Counted from the stretch's first letter, positions 1 to 13,711 are shown. The stretch is DNA of 64,000 nucleotides from Torreya grandis (GCA_037957365.1 JARHVA010000021.1:3864001-3928000), one strand, 5' to 3'. Translations and numbers: made by a program. The notes: a model not told the origin generated them from the sequence alone.

Positions 1-1570
1 GAGGGTCACAATTTAAGTTAATAAGGGTCCACCCATGAAACATGTAATGTATGTTTTAAGGAAGGCTACTTGAAACTTAAGGAAACTATGAATAAGGAGA
101 TAGGGAACATGAGAGATAAAACCAGGGGGATGTGATGGGAAATAACCAAAAATAAAGGGGGAAACACTAATAGATCCTAACCTAGACTAATAATCAATAA
201 ACATACATGTACATTAGAGTAATACAAATTTTATGTATTATATATGTAAAACATGAATAGGGTGGATGAAAAAAAAAATCTTGAAGGTCATACAACAACT
301 CCAATTCTTGAACCTTGAAATATGTGGATAATTTCCCATTAAACAACCTACTAAATTTTTAATATAAAATAACATAATATGATACACCTAATTTTTATAG
401 AGGTGTGAGTGAGCCCTTGTATAGGTTCCTTGCATCTCCAAATATTTTAAAAATCTAAATTTATTTTTCATACGAGAATGACCATATAGGATCCCATATC
501 TTATAAACCTAAGCTAAATTGTATTTGTATCTATGAGTAAAAAATTTAGTGATAAAATAAATTTTATGTACTATAAGAGAAAATAAGGTAAATAAATTTC
601 CTAATTGTACATCTTGCAGTGCAAAAATAATTTGTGTACAATCATGTACACTTATCCTTTTCACACAATTGAATATTATGCTTGCCCCAACTTAGATTCC
701 CTTGAGTTGTATCCCTTATGTGTGCATGTGTACCCACACACACACACATGTATTATTGCTTTTTTATGGAAATTTTCTTGCACCTAGTAGAACACTTGCA
801 CACCACCATATTTATTTGTAACATTGTAATTTTACATATATCATCTTGCACATAGAAAACTCTATGAAACATATTGTGTTCCCCACATGGATCTTATCAT
901 TGTATGACATCCATGAAGTTATACAAATGGTAGTTCTTAGTTATATGACATGTCATGGAATTTATCTATGTAACTATCTGACTAAGATATTAAACTTCCA
1001 CACATTTAGAACTTCAATAGTTGTGCGAGAAGAATATGAAATGAATCATAAATACTCCCTTTGTAACTATGGATAGTTTTAACTACCTTCTTGTATTTTT
1101 ATATAAATATGTATCTTATGAATCCATCATATGGTTAATGACATACCCAATTGAAGTGATAGATAACATGCACTGAGTATATATTGTTTATCATATGCAT
1201 TGTATTCAAACCTTTAGTCTAAGAAAATCAAAGGAATTTTTACTTGTTTGATCATAAGAACGAAAATTCATATACTTTCTCTGTCATTATAAGTGATTTT
1301 ATTTTATACCTATTCATTCATATTGGATACAAGTTGCATTTCCTATAATTATTAGAGTTTCACTTATTTGAATGTGTGTTGGTTTACTTTATTTTAGTTA
1401 GCATTGTGTGCACTCTTCACAACCTTGAAAATTATCTCAAAGTGTAGGTTTTCTCCCACACATGAGAACCTTAGCCCCATTTTATGAATCAATGGTATTA
1501 TATCATATCTCTTTGCTATGCCTTTAAACATGCAAATGCACTAGCAAAAGGAGGGATGGGGTATGTGCAT
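1..1570. other. AT-rich intergenic DNA, no gene seen
   Basis: No reading frame here resembles a known protein. The open frames are short and lie in AT-rich sequence on both strands. I see no RNA gene or clear repeat. Confidence 0.6.
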
Positions 1571-1575
1571 AGAGT

Positions 1576-1770
1576 TGGGGGATTATTCAATGGATATAAC
1601 CCACTACATATACACATTATTGTTATAACATGTACACATTATGTCTTGGGATTCGTGAGCCATAACCTATATGCATTATAATAATAATGTGTATGCATTC
1701 TATTTACTTATAGAAATGCATACGTGTTATAGGAATGTGCACACATGCCTAGAAGTAAAAAAATGTGTAT
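1576..1770. repeat. Cluster of GTGTACACATTATA-like short repeats (cluster A)
   Basis: Short related words recur in both orientations, for example TATACACATTATT, CATGTACACATTATG, ATGTGTATGCATTC, GCATACGTGTTATAGG and GTGCACACATGCC. The same word family recurs near 13.87-13.99 kb, just upstream of a decayed DDE transposase, and near 17.72-17.82 kb. Arrays of short words in both orientations are typical of subterminal regions of DNA transposons. I infer that role; no terminal inverted repeat or target duplication was established. Confidence 0.4.
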
Positions 1771-1950
1771 GAATTTTTAAAACTATAAAACAAAAAAAAC
1801 CCTCAACCTCTATCATTTTTTCTTACTTCATGTTCATGCTTTAGTGCTTCCCATTCACATTTTGGCCTGCAAATCTTGTTTTTACCCTCTAGCTCATGTT
1901 TTGGCCTACAGATCTTCCCTTCAGCTTCCATTTACAAGATTGTCGATGCC

Positions 1951-3074
1951 ACCATGAAGAAGAGGTAGGTTTTTTTTAGATTAAATCATTTTTTTTTATT
2001 TTTTTATGAATGTGAATTGCATAGTTTGTTTTTTTTTCCTCTATCAGGTCAACGTGCTCTAACGTTCACCCAACCCTCCTATAGTTCCACTAGATCTCCC
2101 AAGAAGTCAGGAGGATATAGTTGCTCACATATTGGAGAACAAAATTTAAATTAAGCAGATAATTAGGAGAATGAGGGAGCCCACTTCCACGAACACCCAC
2201 TACACCTATTTGGCTAATAACCTAGAGTTAGTATTAGGTCAAGTTGACTTGATAATGAGTCAAATTGATAGATGGAGGTCATATAGGGATAGTTGTAGGG
2301 CTTACTATGTTAAAAAATTGTCAGCATCTGAGGTGAAGAATAAAAATATAATGAAAGATAAAATTTTTGCCTTATTTCTCAACTTGACTACCAATGCTCC
2401 ATTTCTCATAATGACCAAATGTTTCCCAATCCATCGATGCTAACACAAATTGATTAGAGATAATTTTTGGGAACGATGCTGGATGGTATTTGACTATCCC
2501 CTTGTAATAATCATAAATTCCCTTTATAATTTTTGAGGAAACTCTATTATGAGTTTGTCCTCAATAAAATTCCAAACTACTTTGACTATGGTGGGTTTCA
2601 GGGTTGAGGGAAACTCTCCATATAGGATCAACGAGGTGCACATCATGCACCTAATTAGCCTACAAGGATCCCTACCCAAAGGTCACTTCATCCAAATATT
2701 TCCTCTCTAACAATAGAGGTTATGGAAATAGACACTTTTCATGCACTTAGTGTACTTAGTAATACACTCATTCATCATACAAGTAGACTTTCAGAGGCAT
2801 ATGCTCAAGATACTCTAGCTAGTGGCCATACTCGACCCCACCCATGTAGATGTTGTGGTGTTATATGCACTAGACCTTCAAATGATGATGGTGGTGTTTT
2901 AGGTGGTTTGAAGGATATGGTCTTGACTGATGAGTTATTGGCACACACATTTGGTTTGGATATGTTAGGAGTCTCTACACACATGCAAGTATCTTTTATA
3001 TAAATTTAATGTTAAATTTTAAAGTTATATTTCTAAATTAAAAAGCTAAAAATTAATTTACATGTTTAAATTGA

Positions 3075-3107
<33 letters not shown>

Positions 3108-3347
3108 ATTTTTTTTGTGTTCCAGGAAGAGATGTGGCCTTTGACATCACAAATAGGTAGTGGGCCAACCCCTACTACATCTATCTGTGTTAGTATGACA
3201 CCATATACATTTATAGAGTTAAAATTTCAATTGAATCTTATATACTCTAGATGTCCATTCATACACATTAATTGCATCATTGGTAGATTTTGTCTAAGAA
3301 AATATAAAATACCTAATAGAATTTTGTTTTATCTTTTCATTGTTTGA
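1951..3347 (+). pseudogene. Possible 5' exons of an unrecognised gene, decayed
   Basis: An ATG at 1951 is followed by a donor-like site (AGAG|GTAGGT) and a pyrimidine-rich tract ending ATCAG near 2047. An open stretch then covers 2171-2443. A further open stretch at 2722-2989 (89 codons, including a HPCRCCG cysteine cluster) ends at a donor-like CAA|GTATCT. The frame resumes after TTCCAG at 3126 (EEMWPLTSQIG) and stays open to 3347. The 2722-2989 and 3126-3347 pieces join in phase 0. The 5' part has in-frame stops. I do not recognise the product. It may be the first half of the gene ending at 5603, or an accessory gene of a DNA transposon, since cluster A repeats lie just upstream. Confidence 0.3.
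3077..3107. repeat. (GT)n microsatellite
   Basis: About 15 uninterrupted GT units, lying in the putative intron between the open stretches ending at 2989 and starting at 3126. Confidence 0.9.
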
Positions 3348-4172
3348 TGTATGTAACTTGTTAAAAACTCGTCCTCCATCTCAACTATGTTTTCAATAAA
3401 CAAAATAGTGAGTTGAACATATTCTTGATATCCCATTATATGTAGTTCCCATAGCGGGTCAACCACAATCAGTAGGATTGGATGTGTATATATATAGAAT
3501 TCATTTGATAAAAATTGTCTGGTATAATATATTTCTATCAATTTCTTAATTGAGAATAACATGTCTTCATCAATATGCACACCACTCCTTTCTTTTAAAT
3601 ATTGGCCTCATAGCCAGGTACTTGATTCCTTTTTATCCTAATGACATATAGCAGTTCAATCTCTATGATCGATATCCAAAATGGTCATAGCTAGTAATTT
3701 AATTCCCATCTTGATTCCATATGAGAAGAATAATTACAACTCTATTTATGGAGTTATAAATTTATATGGCATAGCCTCTTTATCCCATTATACCTAGTCA
3801 ATTCCATTGGTTTGTTGGGAGAGTGTCCATTAGATCCCATTGGTTTGTTAGGAGAGCATCAAATATAAAATATATCCTATATGCATATCGCATAGGCATT
3901 GCGACCATATCCAAATAGGTAACCTCAACCCCATATAGATAGATGGATTTGAGTATTTTGTTACCACCACCTACTCATGGGGGGCAAAGACCTACTATAT
4001 CTAGTAAGGGGAGAGGTCCTACCTATATCCATGTACTTTCATCACTCGAGTGACATGCCGACTGTGTAAGACTATAACACCTTTTAGATTAGGAAATTAC
4101 CCCTAAAATGAATATTGAGTGTCGGCAAGACTATAGCATCCTTTGTTGACCTCAACCTACTTGCATTATATA

Positions 4173-4214
<42 letters not shown>

Positions 4215-4980
4215 GTGTGTGTGTACCATCCCTTGTAAAAATTGAGGGCAACCTAAGGATAGATAGTCAACCTAATGTCACCTATAGGGAAACCAAAATC
4301 ATGCACTTGTAAAGAAGACTATCCACTCACTCTTATCTCTACAATATTGAGTTTTATTTTCTACATGTTTCTTTAGATTTTGATGAGACCTATTTTATAA
4401 GGTTTTAGACACTCTTAAGCATCTCAAGTATAGATTTCACCCATAAAATAAACCTATGGCTCTAGGTGTCTTAACTTGATTAAAACTTAGTTTACAAACT
4501 TCTCAATAAACACCTATACAAGTTACTTGTCTTATCACAATGACTATTTCTAAGGGATTTTTTATCACATCAACACTCATAGGACTGTCCTCAACTATAC
4601 CAAGCCATTTCCTTAAGACAAGTATGCCTAATGACCAAGTAATTAGGTCAAAATCTAAAATATACATCACCAAAGCTATACGAGAATCCAAACCAGTATA
4701 TATAGGTACATATCAAGGATGTTTCAATACCTAACTTGCATTCAATGACTTAATTTCACAAAATTCACTCATAAATATTCCCTCATTATCTTGTCATTTT
4801 ACCTCATGAAACTAAGATTTCTTGCCTTCAGTGTGGTCTTACAAGTCACATGTTACACATATCCACTTGTCACATTCATGCTTCCTGTGACCTCATTAGA
4901 TTTTTTCATATCTTATGTAAGACTAAGTTTGTTATCAAATTATTTAATCAATGAATTTCCCAATTTATTAATTATTAGGT
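3348..4980. other. No gene seen; contains a (TA)n/(TG)n tract
   Basis: AT-rich DNA without recognisable coding sequence. A TA microsatellite with one phase break runs about 4167-4210 and passes into a short TG run to about 4225. The open frames on both strands are short and unlike known proteins. Confidence 0.5.
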
Positions 4981-5014
4981 TGTTTTTTCAACCAATGACT
5001 AGGGTGGACACTCC

Positions 5015-5603
5015 TCCATCATTATGAGTTGAGAAAAACTTGAGCATTACTGTTGCAATGTCATCTACACAAGCACTCACCAAGGTATGTATATTCACTT
5101 GTAATTTTAGAATTGTAATCTAGTACGTTTTTTTAATAATCTTACTATATAATTTGGCAAATATAACTTATTTGCATGAATGTAATGTGTATGTAGGGCT
5201 GTCATATGACATTTGATCATTCGATTCAGATGAATACTATGATAACTCCTCATATTTTTTCATCATTTGACACACCTGTTCATGCATCTGAACTTGGAAC
5301 TAACCCAATCAAATGTCAATGGAAAATTGAGGGCCATGACATTGTGGTAAGTGCATGTTTAAATAATTTTGTTATTATAATTTAAAACATGAGTTTTTTA
5401 ACTTGGTTTCATGTATACTTGTTAATTTTATAATAATTTTTATATTTTAATAGGTTCAGCTGCAAGTGAGCTATGAGCATAGTACATGTAGTCAAAATTT
5501 GGAGCAATCCAAGGCGTTTGAGATATCTCCATCTACAAGCAGGGCATTCCAAGGAGAATATTCTTTGAACAAGGTAAAGAGAGGGAAACTATTTGATGAT
5601 TAG
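5015..5603 (+). CDS. Three terminal exons of an unrecognised protein
   Basis: The exons are about 5030-5082, 5197-5346 and 5454-5603. Introns begin GTATGT and GTAAGT and end ATGTAG and TAATAG, and both are phase 0. The middle exon is exactly 50 open codons (starts GCHMTFDHSIQM, ends KIEGHDIV). The last has 49 codons plus TAG (starts VQLQVSYEHSTC, ends NKVKRGKLFDD). Agreement of frame and splice sites at two junctions in AT-rich DNA is hard to get by chance, so I take this as the real 3' end of a gene. The upstream frame (MTRVDTPPSL) is closed by a TGA at about 5025, so either the exon starts after it or the gene is broken. No domain is recognised. It may continue from the open stretches at 2.7-3.3 kb or be a transposon accessory protein. 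Confidence 0.45.
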
Positions 5604-8470
5604 GATGTTGTAAATGATGTAATTTTTTGTATTCTTATACGGTAATGTACATATTTTTTGCATTGTACATGCGTATATGATGTATTCACCTGACATTAGA
5701 TACTATGTTGTTAGACATAATGTAATTTTTTTTATGCCTATATGGAAATGCATGTATTATTGACATTGTATGCATATATGTGGCATTCTTATTTTATACA
5801 TGAATATTTAAGAAAACCAATGAATTAAATCTTGTTTTAATCACTTGTGTTTAGAGTATTATAAATGATTGGTTTTGAAGTATTCTTAAGGATTACAAAT
5901 GTTATGAGATTGAAAATAACTTGTTAGGATAATGTTGTAAATCCAAACCTTATAAGAAATAAAAAATATCAATGACTGCATTTTAATTATGTTTGTATGT
6001 TGATGTAGAGGTATGGAGAAGTCTACAAAAACACCATTATCTAGTTCTAAACCCAACTGATGGCATTCACTTACTATGGTTTGATTTGATTCTTCTTTCA
6101 TAATCTATCCCCTCTTCTGACTCTTTGGCTTAATTTAGCTTCTTACACCTATTACTTATTTCTTGTACTCATATTAGTAACTCATTTATGGCATTGACCT
6201 TTGTCCATACATCCTTTACCTCATTATATTCATGTCTCATTAACAAACTTCCTCTTCATCTCTTTCTAGTTTCTTCCTGTGTACCTTCTTTGGGTCTCAA
6301 GGACCAAATCTTGGTCTATGTTTCAAAAGCTAAACCTTTTATCACATATGGTCTTAGATGATCATAACATACCTGGTATAACCCCCTTCAAATACTCAAA
6401 CAATAGCATACTCTCATTCCACACCTTATGGACACAATGCTCTCTCAAAGCTTGTAGCCTTTTTTTACTGTAAATTTTCTTTTATGGAAAGTTATTATTT
6501 CTCAAGAATTTATAAGGGAATTTATAGGTACACTCTATTCTTTTTCATGTTTATGTCAAATTTCATATCACAACTCCACTTCTAACTATCACTTCATTAG
6601 CCTACCCTTATTTAGGCCTAATTAGCCATATTCCAAACCCTTAATCCTAGAATCCATACATAGTCAAACAATCTTAGGTTTAAACCTTTTGATTCACCTT
6701 GTACATGTATAGGGGAGGAAGATTACAAATTTTATTAAATACCCATTATTATATCTCTTTAAAATGCCTGAAGCTTGCTAATCTAGGGTTTCCCATGCCC
6801 TATACATACTCTCCAAAGGACCAATTTAAACTTGACACTGATATTATTTTCCTAAAAAAATCCTCATGACATATAAAACATTTCATAACACCTTTCTAAT
6901 GATCAATAAACTAACTTTGTCTTTATGCCTTTGAGCCTGCCTATGGGGATTACATGAAGTTTGGAGTGAAAACACACTTTAAATGTGTTTAAGAGGTTTA
7001 AAAATATCTCAACATACTTCTTAAATATGTTTCTAAGTTTGGAACCCTCAAAGACACCTTAAAAATCTAAAAATTATGCATGCATGAATAGTGACCATTA
7101 TGAAACATGGAGGGGACTATGACAAAATAGAGATCACTTCAACTTGTCATATGACCTTCATAATAAATGGGTATATTAGGTCATTAATACCAATATTTCC
7201 ATGTTTCAAGTCATTTGGATATGTACTTTGTCCTGTAGACCCTTTTTACCACAATTTACTTTGAGCTACTTACATGCTTCCTTCATGCCAAAACTTATCT
7301 TTATTTAAAATTTTGATTGAAAACCTTGAATTTTATCACTTATATAGGACAACATATGTTACCAACATGATATTATATAGTTTTAAGATCTCTCCAATGT
7401 CTAAACTGCTTCTTGGCATCCAAAACTAATAAAACTTTTAGAAATATCCAATGGTTGACTTCTTGACTACAACTATAGATGCTAACCAAATTTTTACCAA
7501 ATTTTGTGTTTTGACTCAAACTATAGATGCCGTAAACTGACCAATTTTTCTAACATAAGCTCCAATGTTGATCATGATTTGACATAGGGTTAACTTTAAT
7601 AAAATAAAAAATTGTTTATATTGTCAAAAAACCACAAAAAATATATTTAATGGGTATATTATTTCATAATGAGCCTCTCAACCAAATTTGGTAATTATTT
7701 CTGACATATTTTGGCCTGTAGGCCTAACTTGGCAAAAGTTAGTGACACATGTCTGCTTGGTAAAATTTCATAAATGAGTCATCATCCTATTTTACCTTAG
7801 TTTTTGATGTAGATAAATGAATAAAATTATACAACTCATCATTCCAATTGGTGTCAATGTACTTGATGACTTGATGTTTGTAGTCTCTTCACTAGTTTTG
7901 ACTAGGAACAACCCCTTGTGTTTCAAGGACCAAATATCACTTTAAGTTTCAAGAGTATAATCAAAATGATTGAATGGTCTCAAATTATCAAAAAATTCTT
8001 GTCCTAACATATTTTAATTGTCCAAACCTAATTCACCTTTCAATACTTCTCCTAGGGTGTTCACTATCCTTCACACTATGTAGCCCATTAGGTCTCTAGG
8101 ACCATTCCTTGGTTTAAGCTGCTAAGAATCAAATTAATTACATTGATTGTCTTAAGTGATCATTCCATACTTGTATTACCCTTCTTAGGTGACCAAACAC
8201 TCTATTTCATTACTGATACACCTCAAATTCACAATACTCTATTTAGGCTTGTAGCCTTATTTTCACTTTCTTTGATTAACCTGTGTCCTTTATTGAAGAT
8301 GTAAGAACACTTTAGGGCACCCTTTATCATCCTTAAAATCCTCAAAAAGTTATAATACTTTAATCTTCTCTTGGTTATCACTTGTTTTGATATAGACCCC
8401 AAAACTAGGACTATTATAACCAAAAGTTCTATATATTGAATGATATAACATTTCAAAGGCTCAAATCCTC
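5604..8470. other. No gene seen; degenerate repetitive DNA
   Basis: No recognisable protein. Sequences around 6290-6470 and 8085-8220 resemble each other loosely (a 'GTCTC.AGGACCA...' start followed by similar text). This suggests old repetitive DNA related to the tandem units immediately downstream. Confidence 0.45.
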
Positions 8471-10318
8471 ACCAAAAGTTATATCATAATATCCTCTACC
8501 TCCAAATATCAACTTTGCATTCGAAACCGATAGGTAGAAATACACTACTTTAAATGCATCTAAATAGGCAAATTACATGTGTTTCAATGATCATGACACC
8601 CAATTCCACTCGCAGGTGAACTTTTATTACTATTTTAGAGCATGAAAATACTAACAACAAATGTTTTCAAAGTTGAAGCTATGGTCCAAAAACTCAATTT
8701 GTAGTGCTTGATGGCTAAAAATTGGCACTATAAACACATTCATATGGGTAGATAATGTCCAGGAACAAGTTTTTGGATTCTTATTTTGCCTGAATGACAA
8801 ACCCACCACTGATTTTGAGCTCAAGAACGCCCTTCCTAATACAAGAAAGACGTTGATTTCTAGTCCAACTTTAGGCATGCATAAAACCAAAATTGTAAGT
8901 TGTGTGGAGGAACCATAATATCCATTGTGTGCATGGGAAATCCTTCTAATTTCACCCTGAATCTAGCCTAAAACACCTCAAAGATGAATCTATGGTAAAA
9001 TTTAGAGTCAAAGGTCCTAAAATGCAATTTTTTGGTAGTGAAGAGACAACTTGTTGACCTCCAACTAGTAATTTTGCCTCTGGGATTGGTAGGTGCAAAT
9101 ACATCACTTAAAACATATATAAATAGGCAAATTACACATTTTCCAATGACTATGACACCCAATTCTTCCATAGGTACATTTTCACTACTCTTCTAGAAAC
9201 ACTAACAATAAATGTTGTCAAAGTTGAAGCTACGATCTAAGAACTCAATTTTTGGTTCTTTTTGGTTGAAAAATAGTAGTACCAACATGTTTAGAGGGAA
9301 ACATAATGTCCAGGACCAAGTTATAAGCCTCCCATTTAGCCTAAATGACAAATCCGCCACCCATTCTGGGCTCAAGAACGTCCTTCCAATACAAGAAAGA
9401 TGTTGATTTTTAACCTAACTTCAGGCATGCATAAAACCAAATTTGTACGTCATATATAGGAATCATAAGATCCCTCTTGAGCATGGGAAATTCCTCTAAT
9501 TTCACCCCAAATATAGTTTTAATCACCTTTAAAAATAATCAGTGGTAGAAGTTGTAGTAAAGGGTCCTAAAATGTAACTTTTTGGCAATGAAGAGACAAC
9601 TTCTTGACCTCCAACTAGAAACTTTGCCTCTAGGAATGGTAGGTTAAAATAAACCACTTTGATCATGTCTATATAATAAAACTACACACATTCCAACAAC
9701 TGTGGCACCCATTTTCACTTACAAGTGCATTTTCACTACTGTTTCAGAGCACAGAAACATTGACAACAAATGTTGTAAAAGTTGAAGTTACGATTTGAGA
9801 ACTCAATTTTTGGCTCAAAAATGGCACTTCCAACATGTACAAAGGGGTGGATAATGTTTAGGGCCAGGTTCTTTACCTCCCATCTCAATCGGATGACAAA
9901 CCCACCACCCATTTTGAGCTCAAAAATGCCCTTCGTAATACTAGAAAGATGCTGATTTTTAGCCTAACTTCAGGCATGCATAAAACCAAAACTGTAAGTT
10001 ATATGGAAAAATTGTAAGATCCTTCATGTGCATGGTAAATTTCTCTAATTTTAATTTGAATCTAGTCTAAAACACCTATAAGAGTAATTCATGGTAGAAG
10101 TTACAGTGAAGTATTGTAAAATGCAACTTTTTGGCAGTGGAGCGATAACTTCTTAACCTCCAACTAGCAACTTTGCCTTCGAGACCGGTAGGTGCAAATC
10201 CACCACTTCAAGCACATCTATATAGTCAAATTACACATGTTCCAACAATTGTGACACCCACTTCCACCTACAAGTGCATTTTCACTACTATTTCAGAGAA
10301 TGAAAACACTGACAACAA
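8470..10318. repeat. Tandem array of ~550-bp units, about 3.2 copies
   Basis: Equivalent points of the unit (just before the TTTTCACTACT box) occur at about 8615, 9173, 9724 and 10273, giving periods of 558, 551 and 549. Each unit has the same landmarks: CACTACT..TTTCAGAG, CAACAAATGTTGT, GAGCTCAAGAACG, TTCAGGCATGCATAAAACC, ACCTCCAACTAG and GGTAGGTGCAAAT. The array begins with the 3' third of a unit (from about 8470) and stops abruptly near 10318. Copies have diverged visibly and none carries a long open frame. I do not recognise the family. Confidence 0.85.
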
Positions 10319-10849
10319 ATGCGTTTAAAAGGCTACACTGAGAAATAAACTTGTCATGAGTAATTGTTCAGAGTGTGAAAACACCAAGTAATTTTAGTGA
10401 GCTTATCTTAGCTTCAATAATATGAAATTATTTACTAACAGTGCCAACCACGTGAAATCTGATTTGGCACAACTAACCTACAAAAACATGTTAGTAAGTA
10501 ATTAAAGATGAAATTTATGCATGTACTACCTATAAAATCAAAAACATTTGGTAAAATTGACTACATCTACATTTTACAAGTCAAAATACCTATGGATTTC
10601 AATTTAATGAACCATTTGGACCTACTATAATCTTGATATTATCAAGAATAACTTCATGGTCTGACTTACAAACTTTACATAGATTCTTATTTCTTGGCCT
10701 CCCATGATATTTTATTTTTGCAATTGAATATTCATTGTAAGAACCACATTTGAATAGTGTAGAATCTTCATGTGAGTTTCAAAGTCTTTAAAAAACCATA
10801 TATTTGAATTTTTTATAATATATCATCAAAGTCAATTTCCATTGACTAC
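10319..10849. other. No gene seen
   Basis: AT-rich DNA between the tandem array and the 3' side of the transposase relic. It may still be the 3' part of that element, but I cannot read a frame through it. Confidence 0.4.
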
Positions 10850-13711
10850 CACAAATCTAGTGGGATAATCAATATTTTCTCCATCTATGATCGGCGAAGT
10901 CAATTTTTTATTTCCATCTACACAATGATATAAGTAGTAATTTGTACCCTATTCATTATAATCATATGCAATAACTAAAAAAATATGGCCTACATCATTA
11001 AAAACAAATTGTAATTATGTTATGAAGATAGATTGTGAGAATAAATAGTACATAAAGATTAATCTTCTACTTGGTTGTACTAGATGAGATATATGGTCAA
11101 AGTCATGTGAGGATGTCATGTTTCTAAGTTGAAATGTTGGTGGAACCTAATATGTGTTGATTATAATTATAGGTTTGGAACTACATTCATCCACTCACTC
11201 TTGTGAATCACACTCATTCCAAACACAGACCATCCATACATAACAAAAGTATGCTAGGTGTCACATATGAATAGTCCAAGAACTTGCATTTGAGCTATGA
11301 AATGAGTGGAGCTCACTTGAACCTATTAGAGTCATACAATCCTCATAGTTTGCCAAGTATTTTTCATCCATTAACCAAAACTATCTATGAACAATAGAAT
11401 TTACTTGAGCACCATGACATATGTTCTCATTAAACCAGTCAACCATAGTTTTTGTGTCAATCAAATTAGCAACATTGTCATATTTTAACTCCTCTCTTGC
11501 AACGACACTTTTTACACATACTCCAGCATCATCATGTTACCTTTTTTCATGGCCAACCTTAGTGAAACTCTAAACATGTTCTACACCAGTGGTAACGTGC
11601 ATCCTAATCAACCAATAAAACATTCATGCATTCTTGAATTGTGATGTGCATTTATCTAGCCAAATATAATGATGTTTCAAAATAATGCTCCTCTAAGTCA
11701 GCTATCCATAGAACTTATCAAAACAACCTTGCACATACAATGTATAATGTGATAGATCATCACTTATATACAAATGGTACTCCCTTAATATTTTTTAATC
11801 TTCCTCTATACTATTAGGTGCATACATGAATGTTATATGCATGAATATGGAAATTTGTGTTGAGTTGTAATAATGTGATTAACCTTCTATCTATGGTTTG
11901 AATGTGTAATTTTTAGCAAATTCAAGTATTAAAACATTATAATCAAGTGGGAAAGTGTATTTTCTTAGCGTGAAATGTTCATCCAACCATTTATCCCTAT
12001 GTGTGTACCTTGCATACTCATAAACAATTTTATCTAAGAATTCAACCATAAATTCTAAAACAGGTATCTCTTTCATAACAAGCTCATACCTTTTAGATTA
12101 TTTTTTGTCTCTTACTTGATAAGTCATAGATTTATATCTGGTCAAACCAACTAATTCTTGTCCAATTGCACTTGTACACTCCTCATGACTACATTTTTCA
12201 AATTTGGCAATCCACTGTAAATGCTGCAATTTCCATCCAAACATGCTTTTTAATAAAAGAACTATCCATCTGGTCTTTCACAAAAAAATATCTGAAATAA
12301 ACTCCTTGGCTTATTTTGGTGAAACTTCTATACCGCACTCCTGAAAAATGTTAGTAGTATGCAAAGTACAATGAATATGATGAAAAACATCATAGTGCAT
12401 TGAAAATTCAACATATTCCCTACAACAACAAGTGGTGTGGGTGTGATTTATTTTTACATAAAAATGTTTATCCATCTCAAAAAGTCTTTAACTAATAGTA
12501 ATTTATGTATGTTTTTCCAAAAAATTAGAGTAAAATTATGTTTGATTCATATCCAAGAAATATTTTGGATGCGGTTCATGATTATGAGAACCAACTCTTC
12601 TTTTCACTACATCTCTTATATTGGGTGAATATCTTTTATTATCTTTATAAAATTATGCAAGTCTTTCAAAGCATCGGATATAGCCTTGTGATTTTATGGA
12701 ATTCTACCAAAGAATGCCCAAAGCTCTTTCGTATTGGGTTCATTAAGTCTTTCACATATTGCAATTTCTTTCATTAATATTTTTTTATTTATATCAAGTG
12801 TTCGGCTTTTTAAAAAATCAATCATTTATTTTCCTATTTTAGCACTTACTGCACAAGATGCCATTATTCATTAGGCAACATTAGAATCTTTGTTACATGA
12901 TTTCATGCCTACAATATGATATGCATCATGTAGATTTTTAACATTTTCATAATTTTCATTATCCATGTGAGATGTTCTTAGTCCTAATGTGTACATTATA
13001 GGTCTCATCTTAACCAATTTCATCAAGGAAACAAATAATTAACATCTTTGACTATCATACTCCAATCTATGAAAGAAACTATCCCAAATTTCTTGAGCCA
13101 ATCTTCTTGAATGGCAGTTAGACATTTTGTTATGCATTAGTTTCAAAATATTTTTATCAACTTCAATTATTTACTTATGATTTCACAATTCTTGGAGGTG
13201 TTATTGTTGGTGGAATATATTAAGAGGGTGTTTCAAAATCATTATATGTTTTCATGAAATTTTTTTCATTGTTTGTTTCTTCTTTATATGTTTCCATGAA
13301 ATTTTCTTCATTGTTAATTTAATCATTATTTGAGTCCATTAAATTTTTATCATCATTTTTGGGTAAAGTCTCATGCAGAAGCTCTTCACCAGAATAATCT
13401 AAAACTTTAAACTTTGAATGTGAATTTCCAACATTATCTAATTTTCTATTATCAATTTCATCATAATTGAATTCATTATTTTGAATTTCATCATAATTCA
13501 ATTAATTATTATAATTTTCATGATTATTAAATTGATTATTATTAATTGCCTCACTATCTAAGGCATTTGGCTCATTAGGGTTATTGTTTGTACCTTGTCT
13601 GGAATGAATTGATTGCATTTATACCTAGTTTTCTTCTCTCAACTATTATAATTTCTCTGATGTTTTGTTCTTCAACTTCTTCCTCTTCCCTAAATGTGAA
13701 CCGGAGTCCAT
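10850..13711 (-). pseudogene. Decayed DDE-type transposase of an unassigned family
   Basis: Read on the minus strand from an ATG at 13711 (MDSGSHLGKRKK, a basic start), the frame passes through an Asn/Asp-rich N-terminal part, then a cysteine-bearing CLDGNC segment near 12.2 kb. The core follows: EFAKNYTFKP at 11894-11923, then SHYYNSTQ, DKCTSQFKN at 11630-11656 and HDDAGVCVK near 11510-11536. This order, an [D/E]FA.NY block, then a D-x-C-x-SQFK block, then a G-H...HD-x-x-G-x-x-VK block, matches a widespread but poorly characterised DDE/RNase H-fold transposase-like family. I know it from plant and animal predicted proteins but cannot give it an established superfamily name. Many frameshifts and stops interrupt it; several stops (KP*IEG*SHYY) stand where Gln is expected. 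It cannot encode a working enzyme. Confidence 0.7.

Noticed and set aside
8651..8890. Minus-strand ORFs inside the 550-bp tandem units as genes
   Set aside because: The frame is not kept between units, and no protein family is recognised.
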